Numbered from the stretch's first letter, positions 25,095 to 33,783 are shown. The stretch is 64,000 nt of DNA from Galbitalea sp036271875 (GCA_036271875.1 DATAZU010000005.1:1-64000), one strand, 5' to 3'. Numbers and translations: made by a program. Notes: generated by a model not told the origin, from the letters alone.

Positions 25095-25355
25095 GTGGCA
25101 AACATCAAGTCGCAGATCAAGCGCATCGGCACCAACAAAAAGGCGCAGGAGCGCAACAAGGCGGTCAAGAGCGAGCTCAAGACCGCGATTCGCGCTACCA
25201 GCAAGGCCGTCGCCGCTGGTGACAAGGCCGCGGCGACCACCACGCTGGGTCTGGCGAGCAAGAAGCTCGACAAGGCCGTCAGCAAGGGTGTCATCCACAA
25301 GAACCAGGCCGCGAACCGCAAGTCGGCCATCGCCAAGCAGGTCGCAGCACTCTAG
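25095..25355 (+). CDS. rpsT: 30S ribosomal protein S20
   Basis: An 86-residue Lys-rich ribosomal protein that binds 16S rRNA early in 30S assembly. The N-terminus ANIKSQIKRIGTNKKAQERN and the C-terminus KGVIHKNQAANRKSAIAKQV match S20 throughout. GTG at 25095 follows AAAGG with 8-nt spacing; a longer upstream frame is not S20-like. It is the only plus-strand gene between lepA and leuS. A 16-bp tandem repeat starts at its stop codon. Confidence 0.97.
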   Translation: MANIKSQIKRIGTNKKAQERNKAVKSELKTAIRATSKAVAAGDKAAATTTLGLASKKLDKAVSKGVIHKNQAANRKSAIAKQVAAL

Positions 25356-25467
25356 GACTTTTCGACTACGCGACTTTTCGACTACGCGACTTTTCGACTA
25401 CGCGACTTCTCGACTACGCGACTTCTCGACTACGGGGTTTCTCGACTACGGGGTTTCTCGGCTGCGC
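25356..25467 (+). repeat. Tandem repeat, seven 16-bp units, 3' of rpsT
   Basis: Units of consensus GACTTTTCGACTACGC begin immediately after the rpsT TAG. Units 1-3 are identical, unit 4 has one change, unit 5 adds a change at the last base, unit 6 begins GGTTT, and unit 7 is further degraded (GGTTTCTCGGCTGCGC). The decay is directional toward the terminator. The 3' untranslated region of the rpsT mRNA therefore contains about 110 nt of repeat. Confidence 0.9.
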
Positions 25468-25500
25468 CCGTCACCGGTTTTGACCGTGGCGGGCGTTTTC
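25465..25500 (+). terminator. Intrinsic terminator of rpsT
   Basis: CGCCCGTCACCGGT pairs with ACCGTGGCGGGCG across a TTTG loop, with one bulged C and one wobble pair, followed by TTTTC. It lies directly after the tandem repeat. Confidence 0.75.
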
Positions 25501-25517
25501 TCCGCCACCGGGGTGGG

Positions 25518-26528
25518 TTACAGCTCGCCGCGTCGACTGATTACGCCGACCATGCGTTCCAGCGCGAAGACCGGGTCCCGACCGCCGCCCTTGACCTGGG
25601 CATCGGTTTCGGCGAGAAGCTCAATGGAGCGGCCGAGACCGGCTTCGCTCCAGCCCTGCAGATCTCGTTTGGCCCGATCCACCTGCCACGGCGCGAGACC
25701 GAACTGCTGTGCCAGCTGCATCGAGCTGCCGCGCGCGCCGGAGAGCTTCGCCATCGCGCGAAGCTTCGCAGCAAAGGCAGCAACCATCGGAACCGGATCC
25801 GCTCCGGATGAGATAGCGTGCCGCAGGAGGACGAGCGCTTCGCCGCGTCGGCCGGCGATCGCCGCATCCGCGACCTTGAATGCGTTTGTCTCGACCCGCC
25901 CGGAATAGTACTTCTCGACCGTGACCTCGGTGATCTCCTCGCTCTCGTCTTCGAGAAGTTGCTGGCAAGCGGACGCGAGTTCCGCGAGGTCGTCGGAGAA
26001 TGCTGTCAGAAGTGCGCGAAGCGCGCTCGGCGTGACCCGACGCCCGGCATCGGAGAATTCGGCGGCGGCGAAGTCGAACTTCTCGGTGTCTTTCTTGAGC
26101 TCCGCGCACACGACTTCGATGCCGCCGCCCTGTCCTGATCGGATCGCGTCGAGCAGTTTCTTACCGCGCACTCCCCCGTTGTGCCTCAGGACCACGTAGG
26201 TATCGTCGGCCGGGTACTCGAGATAGCTGAGCGTCTCGGAGAGGAAAATGTCAGTACATTTCTCCACGTTGTCGACTCGGATCAGCCTGCGCTCGTTGAA
26301 CAGGGATGGGCTCGCGAGGGAGATTAGCTCACCGGGGACGTAGCCGTCCGCCTCGAGATCACTGATCTCGATACTCGGGTCCTCCGCCTTGAGCGTGTCC
26401 CGAAGCATCCGGATGGCTCGATCGGCCAGAAAACTCTCGGTGCCCGACACGAGGATGATCGGTGCCGGACGGATCTGCCGCCATTCCAGCTGCGGAATCG
26501 CCACCTTGGATGATGCTGGTGCCGCCAC
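25518..26528 (-). CDS. holA: DNA polymerase III subunit delta
   Basis: A 336-residue clamp-loader subunit that opens the sliding clamp. The N-terminal DNA_pol3_delta domain (PIILVSGTESFLADRAIRML, EISDLEADGYVPGELISLAS) and the helical C-terminal domain (LLRHAISSGADPVPMVAAFA) are complete. GTG at 26528 follows GGAGGGA with good spacing. It comes 33 bp after comEC, the usual comEA-comEC-holA order. Confidence 0.93.
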   Translation of the reverse strand: MAAPASSKVAIPQLEWRQIRPAPIILVSGTESFLADRAIRMLRDTLKAEDPSIEISDLEADGYVPGELISLASPSLFNERRLIRVDNVEKCTDIFLSETLSYLEYPADDTYVVLRHNGGVRGKKLLDAIRSGQGGGIEVVCAELKKDTEKFDFAAAEFSDAGRRVTPSALRALLTAFSDDLAELASACQQLLEDESEEITEVTVEKYYSGRVETNAFKVADAAIAGRRGEALVLLRHAISSGADPVPMVAAFAAKLRAMAKLSGARGSSMQLAQQFGLAPWQVDRAKRDLQGWSEAGLGRSIELLAETDAQVKGGGRDPVFALERMVGVISRRGEL

Positions 26529-26561
26529 AATGTCCCTCCTGCTTGTCCGACGCGCTCCAGT

Positions 26562-28079
26562 TTAGGCTGCGGGGGCGACACCGATTCCGGGCACCACGGC
26601 TGCGCAGGTCATCATCACACCGACCAGTGCGATCGCAGCGAGACCCACTCCGACCCGCCAGCGCCGGGAGACGCGCGCAACGATCACGAGCAGGATGCCA
26701 GCGGTTACCGCAGTGAACCCGGTTGCGCCGAGAAAACCGCCCGGCCACGGAAGCCGCGCTCCGGGAAGACCAGCGAAAAACACCGCGACCGAGGCGATCC
26801 ACGCGGCCGGAACCCACGCGATTGCCGCGAGGAGCGACCCGAGAGCCGGAAATAAGGGAAGCGCAACGCAAGCCAATAGTCCCACAACGGTGGCGATGGG
26901 AGATGCCGGTTCGGCCAGGGCGTTCGCAAGAACCCCGTAAAGGGGCAGCGATGGGTTCAGCAGAACAAGGACTGGCTGACAGGCGAGCTGTGCGGCGACC
27001 GGCACAGCGACCAACAGGGAGAGCCAGTGCGGTAGGAATATCTCGAGTCGGCGGGCAATCGGAGATGTGAGCGCCATGAGTCCGGCGGTCGCAAGCACCG
27101 AGAGCGCGAATCCGTAGTCGACCGCGAGCCATGGATCGATCGCGAGGAGCACCAAAACCGTTACTCCGACAACCGGCAGCCCATTCACGGGGCGGCCGCT
27201 CGCGAGTGTGCCGAGAACGAGCGCCGCCATGATGGCCGATCGCAGCACGCTCGGTTGTGGAGTCACCAGAACCACAAAACCCACGAGGACCACCAGCGCC
27301 GCAGCAACGCGCAACCCGCGAGACAGACCGACAGCCCGTCCGACGAGCAGGATGAGCCCGATTACGACCGCGCAGTTTGCGCCGGACACCGCGGTCAGGT
27401 GCGTCAACGAACTCGCCTTCATCGCGCTGTTCAGCTGCGGGCTGACTGCCGACGTGTCACCGATCGCCAAGCCGGGCAGCAGCTCGCCCCCGTCGCCCGG
27501 AAGCGAGCCTGACGCCCTCGCGAAGCCCGACCGCAGTCCGTTCGCCCATCCGAGATACCACGGCGGTTGCGCGACCAATCGGCCCGGTCCACGAGCGAAT
27601 ACCAGGAAGGACACCTCGTCGCTTGGCGTGGTGGCAGTCAGAGATCCATCGATCTGAAGAGCGGTGCCGATTTCAACACGGGACGCGGGCGCAGCCCCAA
27701 ACACCAGCACGGGGACAGACACGCTCTCGCCATCCACTTCGGTGATCGTTGCGGCAAAGTAACGACCCCCGGGTACGGCGGTTTGCGTCGTCACGATGGT
27801 TGCGGCCGAAACGCTCTTGCTTTCTGCAAGCACCTGCGGTCTCCGTGAGCCCGACATTGCTAAGGCGGACGTGGCGATCATTCCCACCGCCGCACACGTC
27901 ACCGCGCTCGTGACGAGTATCGACCGAGCACGGGATGCCGAGTCCCGGGTGAACCCGAGTTGCGCGACCACCATCAACCCGGCGGCCACTATCCAGTCTC
28001 CGATGGCGACTGGCAGCATCAAATCGGGGAAGGAGAGCAGCAGGATCGTGACCACCCACGCCACGCCAGCGGGGAGCAC
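26562..28079 (-). CDS. comEC: ComEC/Rec2-type DNA uptake channel (no beta-lactamase-like domain)
   Basis: A 505-residue polytopic membrane protein. The N-terminal part has an OB-like segment (GRYFAATITEVDGESVSVPV). The competence domain shows GLAIGDTSAVSPQLNSAMKA, then LTHLTAVSGANCAVVIGLIL, which is the ComEC signature, followed by about seven hydrophobic helices. Full-length ComEC carries a C-terminal metallo-beta-lactamase-like domain of about 250 residues; this gene stops at VVPGIGVAPAA without it. The start GTG at 28079 is 48 bp after the comEA stop. The reading frame is open further upstream but has no standard start before it enters comEA. Confidence 0.88.
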   Translation of the reverse strand: MLPAGVAWVVTILLLSFPDLMLPVAIGDWIVAAGLMVVAQLGFTRDSASRARSILVTSAVTCAAVGMIATSALAMSGSRRPQVLAESKSVSAATIVTTQTAVPGGRYFAATITEVDGESVSVPVLVFGAAPASRVEIGTALQIDGSLTATTPSDEVSFLVFARGPGRLVAQPPWYLGWANGLRSGFARASGSLPGDGGELLPGLAIGDTSAVSPQLNSAMKASSLTHLTAVSGANCAVVIGLILLVGRAVGLSRGLRVAAALVVLVGFVVLVTPQPSVLRSAIMAALVLGTLASGRPVNGLPVVGVTVLVLLAIDPWLAVDYGFALSVLATAGLMALTSPIARRLEIFLPHWLSLLVAVPVAAQLACQPVLVLLNPSLPLYGVLANALAEPASPIATVVGLLACVALPLFPALGSLLAAIAWVPAAWIASVAVFFAGLPGARLPWPGGFLGATGFTAVTAGILLVIVARVSRRWRVGVGLAAIALVGVMMTCAAVVPGIGVAPAA

Positions 28080-28129
28080 GATCCGCAGGTCGACACGGCG
28101 ACCACTCCGTGTGTGCGCGCGGTGGAGGG

Positions 28130-28849
28130 TCAGATCGTCACGCTCGTCTTGATCGCGGCGAACTTCTTGGGACCAATGCCGGTCACGTTCTGCAGGTCGC
28201 TCACCGATCGAAATCCACCGTGCGCCGTGCGATAGGCGAGAATTCGCTGGGCGAGTGCCGGGCCGATTCCGTCGAGTGTTTCGAGACCAGTCGCATCCGC
28301 CGTGTTGATGTCGACCTCGCTCGGGCCGGCCAACCCGATCGCGCTGCCCGCGGCGGCGGGAGCGGCGCCTTTTACCCCGACAACAATCTGCTGCCCGTCA
28401 GCGATCACCTGCGCCAGATTGAGACTGGCCTGGTCGGCCTTCACGGTGAACCCACCTGCCGCCGCGATTGCGTCCACGACTCGGTCACCAGCCGGCAACT
28501 CGTACAACCCCGGCTTTTGCACCTGGCCAACGACCTGCACGAATGCCGAAGACGCCGCCGAACTCGTGTCGTCATCCACGTCTGCCACGGGAACGGTCGT
28601 CGACGCCGCCGCGTCGCCAGAATACGAGCCGCTCGTGGACGAATAGCCTGCCGTCGACGCGGACGCCGGATGCGCCGACACCGCACTAATGACAACGGCG
28701 ACGGCCGCCGCCGCGAGCACCAGCACAACGCCAGCCCCGAGGCCGACTCGCATCCGGATTCCGCTGGTCCCCGGTGCACTATCAACCGGAACGGAGTCGG
28801 TCGGATGCAGATCGGTCCGGGCACGCGGGTTATCGGAGTGAAGTTCCAT
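28130..28849 (-). CDS. comEA: ComEA-type DNA-binding competence protein
   Basis: A 239-residue protein. It has a cytoplasmic N-terminus of about 30 residues, one membrane helix (VVLVLAAAAVAVVISAVSA), a Ser/Ala-rich spacer, a SLBB-like domain (VVGQVQKPGLYELPAGDRVV) and a C-terminal helix-hairpin-helix DNA-binding domain (INTADATGLETLDGIGPALA, then NVTGIGPKKFAAIK). It would deliver external DNA to ComEC. ATG at 28849 has TAGCGT 6 nt upstream and no SD, so the com genes appear to have their own leaderless promoter rather than depending on leuS. Confidence 0.93.
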   Translation of the reverse strand: MELHSDNPRARTDLHPTDSVPVDSAPGTSGIRMRVGLGAGVVLVLAAAAVAVVISAVSAHPASASTAGYSSTSGSYSGDAAASTTVPVADVDDDTSSAASSAFVQVVGQVQKPGLYELPAGDRVVDAIAAAGGFTVKADQASLNLAQVIADGQQIVVGVKGAAPAAAGSAIGLAGPSEVDINTADATGLETLDGIGPALAQRILAYRTAHGGFRSVSDLQNVTGIGPKKFAAIKTSVTI

Positions 28850-28855
28850 CCGAGC

Positions 28856-28861
28856 ACGCTA
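28856..28861 (-). promoter_or_regulatory. -10 box of leaderless comEA transcript
   Basis: TAGCGT on the minus strand lies 6 nt before ATG at 28849, in the 64-bp gap after leuS. Confidence 0.5.
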
Positions 28862-28913
28862 GTTGCAGCGCATCGCCGTGACTGGCCAAATCCGGCCGAC
28901 TGTGCAGGGGCCG

Positions 28914-31490
28914 CTAACGGGTGGCGATGTTGACGAGTCGAGGCGGCCGAACGATGACGTTCGCGATTTGGCGATCTCCGATCGTGCGCACTACACCGGC
29001 GGACTCCCGGGCCAGCTTCTCCAGCTCGTCAGCGGAGATCTTGGGACTCACGGTCACCTTGTCCCGCACCTTCCCGTCGACCTGGATGATCGCGACAACG
29101 GAGTCCTCGACCAGCAGTGCCGGGTCAGCCTTGCGCCATCCGGCCTGGGCCACGGTCGGCTGGTAGCCGAGTTTCTCCCACATGTCCTCGGCCGTGTACG
29201 GCGCGAACAGGCTCAGCGCGATCGCGATCACTTCGGCCGCCTCCCGCACTGCGGCATCGCCCGCACCGGCACCGGAGTCGATCACCTTGCGCGTCGCGTT
29301 GACCAGTTCCATCACGCGAGCGATCACCACGTTGAACTTGAATGCCTCGATGAGCCCGGGGCCATCGGCCAGCAGGCGGTGCGTCTGCTTCCGCAACTCG
29401 ACGTCGCCCGCCTTCCACTCGATTGCCGGGTCGCTCGTCACCTCGTCAGCCAGTCGCCACGCTCGAGCCAGGAATTTCATCGATCCGGCGGGAGAAACGT
29501 CTTCCCAGTTAATGGTGTCTTCCGGCGGTCCCGCAAAGGCCATGGTCACGCGGATTGCGTCAACGCCGTACAGGTCGAGCTCGTCGCTGAGGTTGACGCC
29601 GCCCTTGCTCTTCGACATCTTCGCGCCCCCCGCCAGAACCATTCCCTGGTTCATCAGCGCACTGAACGGTTCGGTGAACGAAACGTAGCCGAGATCAAAC
29701 AGCACCTTGGTAATGAACCGCGCGTAGAGCAGGTGCAGGATCGCGTGCTCGACTCCACCGACGTACTGGTCGACGGGCGCCCACTTCTCGGCTTCTGCAG
29801 GGTCGAAGGCCCGTGCGTCGTCGTGCGGGCTCAGGTAGCGCAGGAAGTACCACGAGCTGTCAACGAACGTGTCCATCGTGTCCGGATCGCGCTTCACCGG
29901 TGCGCCGTCAATCGGACTCGTCGTGTTCACCCAGTCGGATGCCGCCGCAAGTGGAGACTGTCCCTTGGGCGCAAGGTCAAGTCCCTCGGTCGGCGGAAGC
30001 ACCACCGGCAGCTGGTCGAGCGGCACCGGAATGAGCGAGCCATCCTCGCCGTGCAGGATCGGGATGGGCGTGCCCCAGAAGCGCTGGCGTGAGATCAGCC
30101 AATCCCGGAGACGATAGGTCTTCGAAGCGCGACCGGTCCCGGCGGCCTCGAGCTGCTCAATGATCTTGGCCGTTGCATTGGTCTTGCTCAAGCCGTCAAG
30201 CGGTCCGGAGTTGATCATCCGCCCATCGCCGTGCAACGGAACTCCGGTCGCCCCGGGATCCAGCGGCGGCAGGTCGTCTGGCAGGATGGCCTGGCCGTTT
30301 TCGTCGACATCGAGCACCGGAACGGCACCCGTGACGGGCGCGTTCGTGTCGATGACGACGCGAATGGGCAGACCAAACTTCCGCGCGAAATCGAGGTCGC
30401 GCTGGTCATGAGCGGGAACGGCCATGACGGCGCCGTGACCGTAGTCCGCGAGCACGTAGTCGGCCGCCCAGATCGGGATGCGATCGCCGTTCACCGGGTT
30501 GATGGCAAAGCGTTCGAGCGGGACGCCGGTCTTGTCCCGCGTCGCATCCTGACGCTCGATCTCGGTCGATTTCTGCACCTGCTCGAGGTATTGGCTGAAT
30601 GTCGTCTGCACTGCGTCGGTGGACCCGGCGACCAGTTCGGCCGCCAGATCCGAATCCGGCGCGACGACCATGAAGGTCACGCCGTACAGGGTGTCGGGTC
30701 GAGTCGTGAAAACCGTAACCTTCTCGTCGCGATCCTCGACCACGAAGTCAACGTCGGCGCCCTGCGAGCGCCCGATCCAGTTGCGCTGCATCGTGATGAC
30801 TTTCGTCGGCCACGACACCTCGAGCTGGTTCAGATCATCCAGAAGCCGATCGGCGTAGTCGGTGATCTTCAGGTACCACTGCGTCAGTTTTTTCTTGACG
30901 ACGACCGCGCCGGAACGGTCGGATGTTCCGTCCGGCAGCACCTGCTCGTTGGCGAGAACCGTCTGGTCAACCGGGTCCCAGTTGACCCAGGAGTCTTTGC
31001 GGTACGCCAGCCCCTTTTCATACATCTTGAGGAACAGCCACTGGTTCCACTTGTAGTACTCGGGGTCGCTCGTGCGAATTTCCCGGTCCCAGTCGACTGA
31101 GGTCGCGTAGCGGCGCATCGACTCCCGCTGCTGCAGGATGTTGGCGTTCGTCCACTCCACGGGGTTCGCACCTCGCTTAATCGCCGCGTTCTCGGCGGGC
31201 AAGCCGAACGAGTCCCAGCCAATGGGGTGCAGCACATTGAACCCCTGCTGGCGCCAGTAGCGGGCCGGGATGTCGGCAAGCGCGAATGCCTCGGCATGGC
31301 CCATATGAAGGTCGCCCGACGGATAGGAGAACATGTCGAGCAGGTACTTGCGCGGACGGGTGTCCTTCGGGTCACCACTGCGGAACGGTCGAAGCTCGTC
31401 CCACACGGGCAGCCACTTGTCCTGGATGCGACGGAAGTTGTATCCGTCGTCCTGGGTCTGTGCGTCGTCTGCGTCGTGCTCGTCTGCCAC
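28914..31490 (-). CDS. leuS: Leucyl-tRNA synthetase
   Basis: An 858-residue class I aminoacyl-tRNA synthetase charging tRNA-Leu. The HIGH motif appears as HMGH near residue 59, the KMSKS motif as KMSKS in VLAGGAKMSKSKGGV, and the CP1 editing domain is complete (VFTTRPDTLYGVTFMVVAPD). The C-terminal end has the anticodon-binding domain and VIIQVDGKVRDKVTV. The start is GTG at 31490; AAGGA lies about 15 nt upstream, which is long for an SD. A short Leu-rich frame (31500-31568) lies directly upstream and could be a leader peptide, but that is weakly supported. Confidence 0.96.
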   Translation of the reverse strand: MADEHDADDAQTQDDGYNFRRIQDKWLPVWDELRPFRSGDPKDTRPRKYLLDMFSYPSGDLHMGHAEAFALADIPARYWRQQGFNVLHPIGWDSFGLPAENAAIKRGANPVEWTNANILQQRESMRRYATSVDWDREIRTSDPEYYKWNQWLFLKMYEKGLAYRKDSWVNWDPVDQTVLANEQVLPDGTSDRSGAVVVKKKLTQWYLKITDYADRLLDDLNQLEVSWPTKVITMQRNWIGRSQGADVDFVVEDRDEKVTVFTTRPDTLYGVTFMVVAPDSDLAAELVAGSTDAVQTTFSQYLEQVQKSTEIERQDATRDKTGVPLERFAINPVNGDRIPIWAADYVLADYGHGAVMAVPAHDQRDLDFARKFGLPIRVVIDTNAPVTGAVPVLDVDENGQAILPDDLPPLDPGATGVPLHGDGRMINSGPLDGLSKTNATAKIIEQLEAAGTGRASKTYRLRDWLISRQRFWGTPIPILHGEDGSLIPVPLDQLPVVLPPTEGLDLAPKGQSPLAAASDWVNTTSPIDGAPVKRDPDTMDTFVDSSWYFLRYLSPHDDARAFDPAEAEKWAPVDQYVGGVEHAILHLLYARFITKVLFDLGYVSFTEPFSALMNQGMVLAGGAKMSKSKGGVNLSDELDLYGVDAIRVTMAFAGPPEDTINWEDVSPAGSMKFLARAWRLADEVTSDPAIEWKAGDVELRKQTHRLLADGPGLIEAFKFNVVIARVMELVNATRKVIDSGAGAGDAAVREAAEVIAIALSLFAPYTAEDMWEKLGYQPTVAQAGWRKADPALLVEDSVVAIIQVDGKVRDKVTVSPKISADELEKLARESAGVVRTIGDRQIANVIVRPPRLVNIATR

Positions 31491-31605
31491 GAATACGTCT
31501 CAATTCCTTGGGCTCCTGGTGGGCGCTCTCACCAAACTCAACAGTACTAAAGGTCGGACGTCACCCATCGACCGCAACTCGTGGGTTGCAGATGAACGAC
31601 GCATA

Positions 31606-31623
31606 TGCAATCGTTTAGTTGCA
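31606..31623. promoter_or_regulatory. Candidate ArsR operator upstream of SRPBCC-arsR
   Basis: TGCAA (31606-31610) and TTGCA (31619-31623) form an inverted repeat with an 8-bp centre, about 25 bp upstream of the SRPBCC start. Size and position suit an ArsR dimer site. Confidence 0.4.
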
Positions 31624-31647
31624 CATCCACTCAACCCAGGAGATTTC

Positions 31648-32085
31648 ATGGCCCCGCTTGTCGTCACCCGCACCCTCCACATCGCCGCCCACCGTTCTGC
31701 CGTGTGGGCCGCGCTCACCGAAGCCCACCTGATTGCCGAATGGTTCGGCGACCAGGCGACGATCGACCTTCGTGTTGGCGGCGCGGGCACGCTCACCTGG
31801 GACAAGTACGGCACGAGTTCGTTCGTCATCGAGGAGGTTGATGAGCCAAACGTGTTCGCATTCCGGTGGCCGCACGGCATGGGTGAGCATCAAGACAGCG
31901 ACCCGACGACGCTCGTGAGGTTCACCCTCGCGGACGCTGAGGGCGGCACGCAGCTCACCGTTGTCGAGACCGGCTGGGAAGCCTTCGACGACAACGCCGA
32001 TGAATTCATGAACGACAACGTCGGCGGATGGCAGTCTGAGCTGGACGAACTACGCGACTTCCTCGAGAAGCAGGACTCGCTGTGA
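31648..32085 (+). CDS. SRPBCC (AHSA1-like) domain protein
   Basis: A 145-residue START-fold protein of the AHSA1/CalC branch: VVTRTLHIAAHRSAVWAALT at the N-terminus, EWFGDQATIDLRVGG, then RFTLADAEGGTQLTVVETGW, with a C-terminal GGWQSELDELRDFLEK helix. Such proteins bind hydrophobic small molecules; the ligand is unknown. ATG at 31648 follows AGGAG with 6-7 nt spacing. The stop overlaps the arsR start (GTGA), a pairing common in actinobacteria. Confidence 0.88.
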   Translation: MAPLVVTRTLHIAAHRSAVWAALTEAHLIAEWFGDQATIDLRVGGAGTLTWDKYGTSSFVIEEVDEPNVFAFRWPHGMGEHQDSDPTTLVRFTLADAEGGTQLTVVETGWEAFDDNADEFMNDNVGGWQSELDELRDFLEKQDSL

Positions 32086-32420
32086 CCGCATCGGCGGCAC
32101 CTGCGCTCGTCGAAGGGCTCGTTCCGACCTTCGCCGCTCTGGCGGACCAGACTCGCTGGGACATCCTGACTCGGCTCGGTGCCCGCGAACTCTCGGCATC
32201 CGCGCTGGCAGCTGAGTTCCCGGTGAGCAGGCAGGCGATTGCCAAACATCTCGCAGCGCTCTCGGGCGCCGGACTCGTCGAGGCCGTGCGCAGCGGACGG
32301 GAGATCCGGTACCGCGCACTCGGAGCCCGGCTCAGCGAGATCGCGAATCAGCTCGATCGCATCGGCAACGAGTGGGATGCGCGCCTCGCGCGCATCCGGG
32401 CCATCGCCGAGCGACTGTAG
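32082..32420 (+). CDS. ArsR-family transcriptional regulator
   Basis: A 112-residue winged-helix repressor: LADQTRWDILTRLGARELSA, then ALAAEFPVSRQAIAKHLAAL as the recognition region, GLVEAVRSGREIRYRAL as the wing. No metal-binding Cys residues are present, so it is not a metal sensor of the classical type. GTG at 32082 overlaps the SRPBCC stop. It probably represses its own operon through the inverted repeat at 31606. Confidence 0.9.
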   Translation: MTASAAPALVEGLVPTFAALADQTRWDILTRLGARELSASALAAEFPVSRQAIAKHLAALSGAGLVEAVRSGREIRYRALGARLSEIANQLDRIGNEWDARLARIRAIAERL

Positions 32421-32479
32421 ATTGAGCCCGTCTGCCGGCGGGGGATGCACTGTGACGAGTAGCCCGGGCAACCGACGAC

Positions 32480-32974
32480 TCAACCGAGGACTTCTCTGAG
32501 TTTGGCGCGCGCCCTCGAGTAACGCGCCCGAGCAGCCGGCGCTTTGATCCCGAGCGACACGGCGGCCAGCTCAAGCGAGAGACCCTCCCACGCCACGAGC
32601 AATACGAGTTCGCGATCGACCTCGCGCAGCGCTGCGAGTGCCCTGCTGAGCTCGACGCGAAGCTCGCCCGCGTTCGACGGGGGAAGCGACTGCAGTTGCG
32701 AGCGCAGCGCGTCGGTCAGCGCCAGACGTCGCGCGCCCGCGCGTCGGTAGTTCCTCAGTACCTGGCGCGCCACGCCGAACGCCCAGGCTCGCGCTGAGTC
32801 ACGTTCGTTCGGCAGGTCTGACTGGCGCCTCCAGAGCACAATCATCGTCTCAGCAACGAGATCGGCGGCGTCCTCGGTCGGAAAAACCCGTCGCACGAAG
32901 TACGCCAACAGGTCCGGGCCGACGTCATCGACGTACCCGGCGAAGTCCGTGTCCGCTTCGGTTTCCGCCGTCAC
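32480..32974 (-). CDS. ECF-type RNA polymerase sigma factor (first module)
   Basis: A 164-residue sigma-70 family protein. Region 2 is LLAYFVRRVFPTEDAADLVA, then ETMIVLWRRQSDLP; region 4 is ELVLLVAWEGLSLELAAVSL, then GIKAPAARARYSRARAKLRE. GTG at 32974 overlaps the stop of the upstream membrane protein gene (GTGA); a longer frame reaching 33205 runs across that gene and is not sigma-like. It is probably controlled by the membrane protein encoded just upstream. Confidence 0.88.
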   Translation of the reverse strand: MTAETEADTDFAGYVDDVGPDLLAYFVRRVFPTEDAADLVAETMIVLWRRQSDLPNERDSARAWAFGVARQVLRNYRRAGARRLALTDALRSQLQSLPPSNAGELRVELSRALAALREVDRELVLLVAWEGLSLELAAVSLGIKAPAARARYSRARAKLREVLG

Positions 32975-33783
32975 TCGCCCGACCCCTTGAGCATCTCGGT
33001 ACAGTCGAGCTCTTTCGAGGCTTCCTCGATGTCCGCGCGATTGCCAGACGCGGCATCCGTGGCGAATGTCACCAGCCGTTTCGTCACATCCGGACTTGTC
33101 GAAGCCAACGCCGGAAAGCGAGCGGCGGTCGTGAGACCCGCGGAATCCGCGGCGAGCGAGGTCGAGTCGCCCGATGAATCGGCGGTCAACCAGGCCGAAT
33201 ACCATGCGCAGTTCGCGAAGAACTCATAGCTCTCGTGGATACCAACCGCCTGCTCAACAACCTCGGTCGACCGGCCGGCGTCGCCCTGGCTAACGCTTGC
33301 GCTGTTGAGCCGGATGATCGTCTCGATCGCGTCGACCTTCGTTACACCGCGCGGCAGGACGAGGTAGCTCGGGTACAGCGCGGCGAGAGCCTTGCCAGCG
33401 TCGGTCGCCTTCAGGTCGATCCACTCGGACTTGTCGCCGTCCGTTCCGCCCTGCGCTCCTGCCCGGGTCGTCGAAAAGTTTGTTCCGAAGAGGCCAGTAT
33501 GTGCGAGCAGCCGCGAAACCGCGGCCGCCGCCGGCGCTGCTCCGAAGGCGACTGCGACGGCCAGGATCAACCCGAGCACCGTCCAGCGGATGCGTCGGGA
33601 ACGCATCCGGGAGGTTGGACGACGAAGTTCTCGCCAGGTCGTGTCGCGGAGTTGTTCGTCTCGCAACCGCTCAGAAAGTGCGCCGAGCGATGCGGCGAAT
33701 TCGGGGCGCGAAAGCGCGGGAGCGGGGTCCAACCTCACGAGATCGACGTCGAGCCCGTCATCTTCCAGTTGTGATGCCGCCAT
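32971..33783 (-). CDS. Membrane protein, probable sigma-factor partner (first module)
   Basis: A 270-residue protein with a cytoplasmic N-terminal 65 residues (LSRPEFAASLGALSERLRDE), one membrane helix (VLGLILAVAVAFGAAPAAAA) and an extracytoplasmic domain of about 180 residues. It is translationally coupled to the sigma gene, so an anti-sigma or signal-sensing role is inferred. No zinc-binding HxxxCxxC anti-sigma motif is visible. The gene precedes the sigma gene, the reverse of the usual order. ATG at 33783 follows GGGAG. Confidence 0.65.
   Translation of the reverse strand: MAASQLEDDGLDVDLVRLDPAPALSRPEFAASLGALSERLRDEQLRDTTWRELRRPTSRMRSRRIRWTVLGLILAVAVAFGAAPAAAAVSRLLAHTGLFGTNFSTTRAGAQGGTDGDKSEWIDLKATDAGKALAALYPSYLVLPRGVTKVDAIETIIRLNSASVSQGDAGRSTEVVEQAVGIHESYEFFANCAWYSAWLTADSSGDSTSLAADSAGLTTAARFPALASTSPDVTKRLVTFATDAASGNRADIEEASKELDCTEMLKGSGE

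Noticed and set aside
24880..25095. A second small gene between the XRE regulator and rpsT
   Set aside because: Open frames there merely extend the rpsT reading frame or run antisense; none has a ribosome site or conserved character.
25356..25467. CRISPR array
   Set aside because: The 16-bp units are directly contiguous with no spacers, and no cas gene is in the window.
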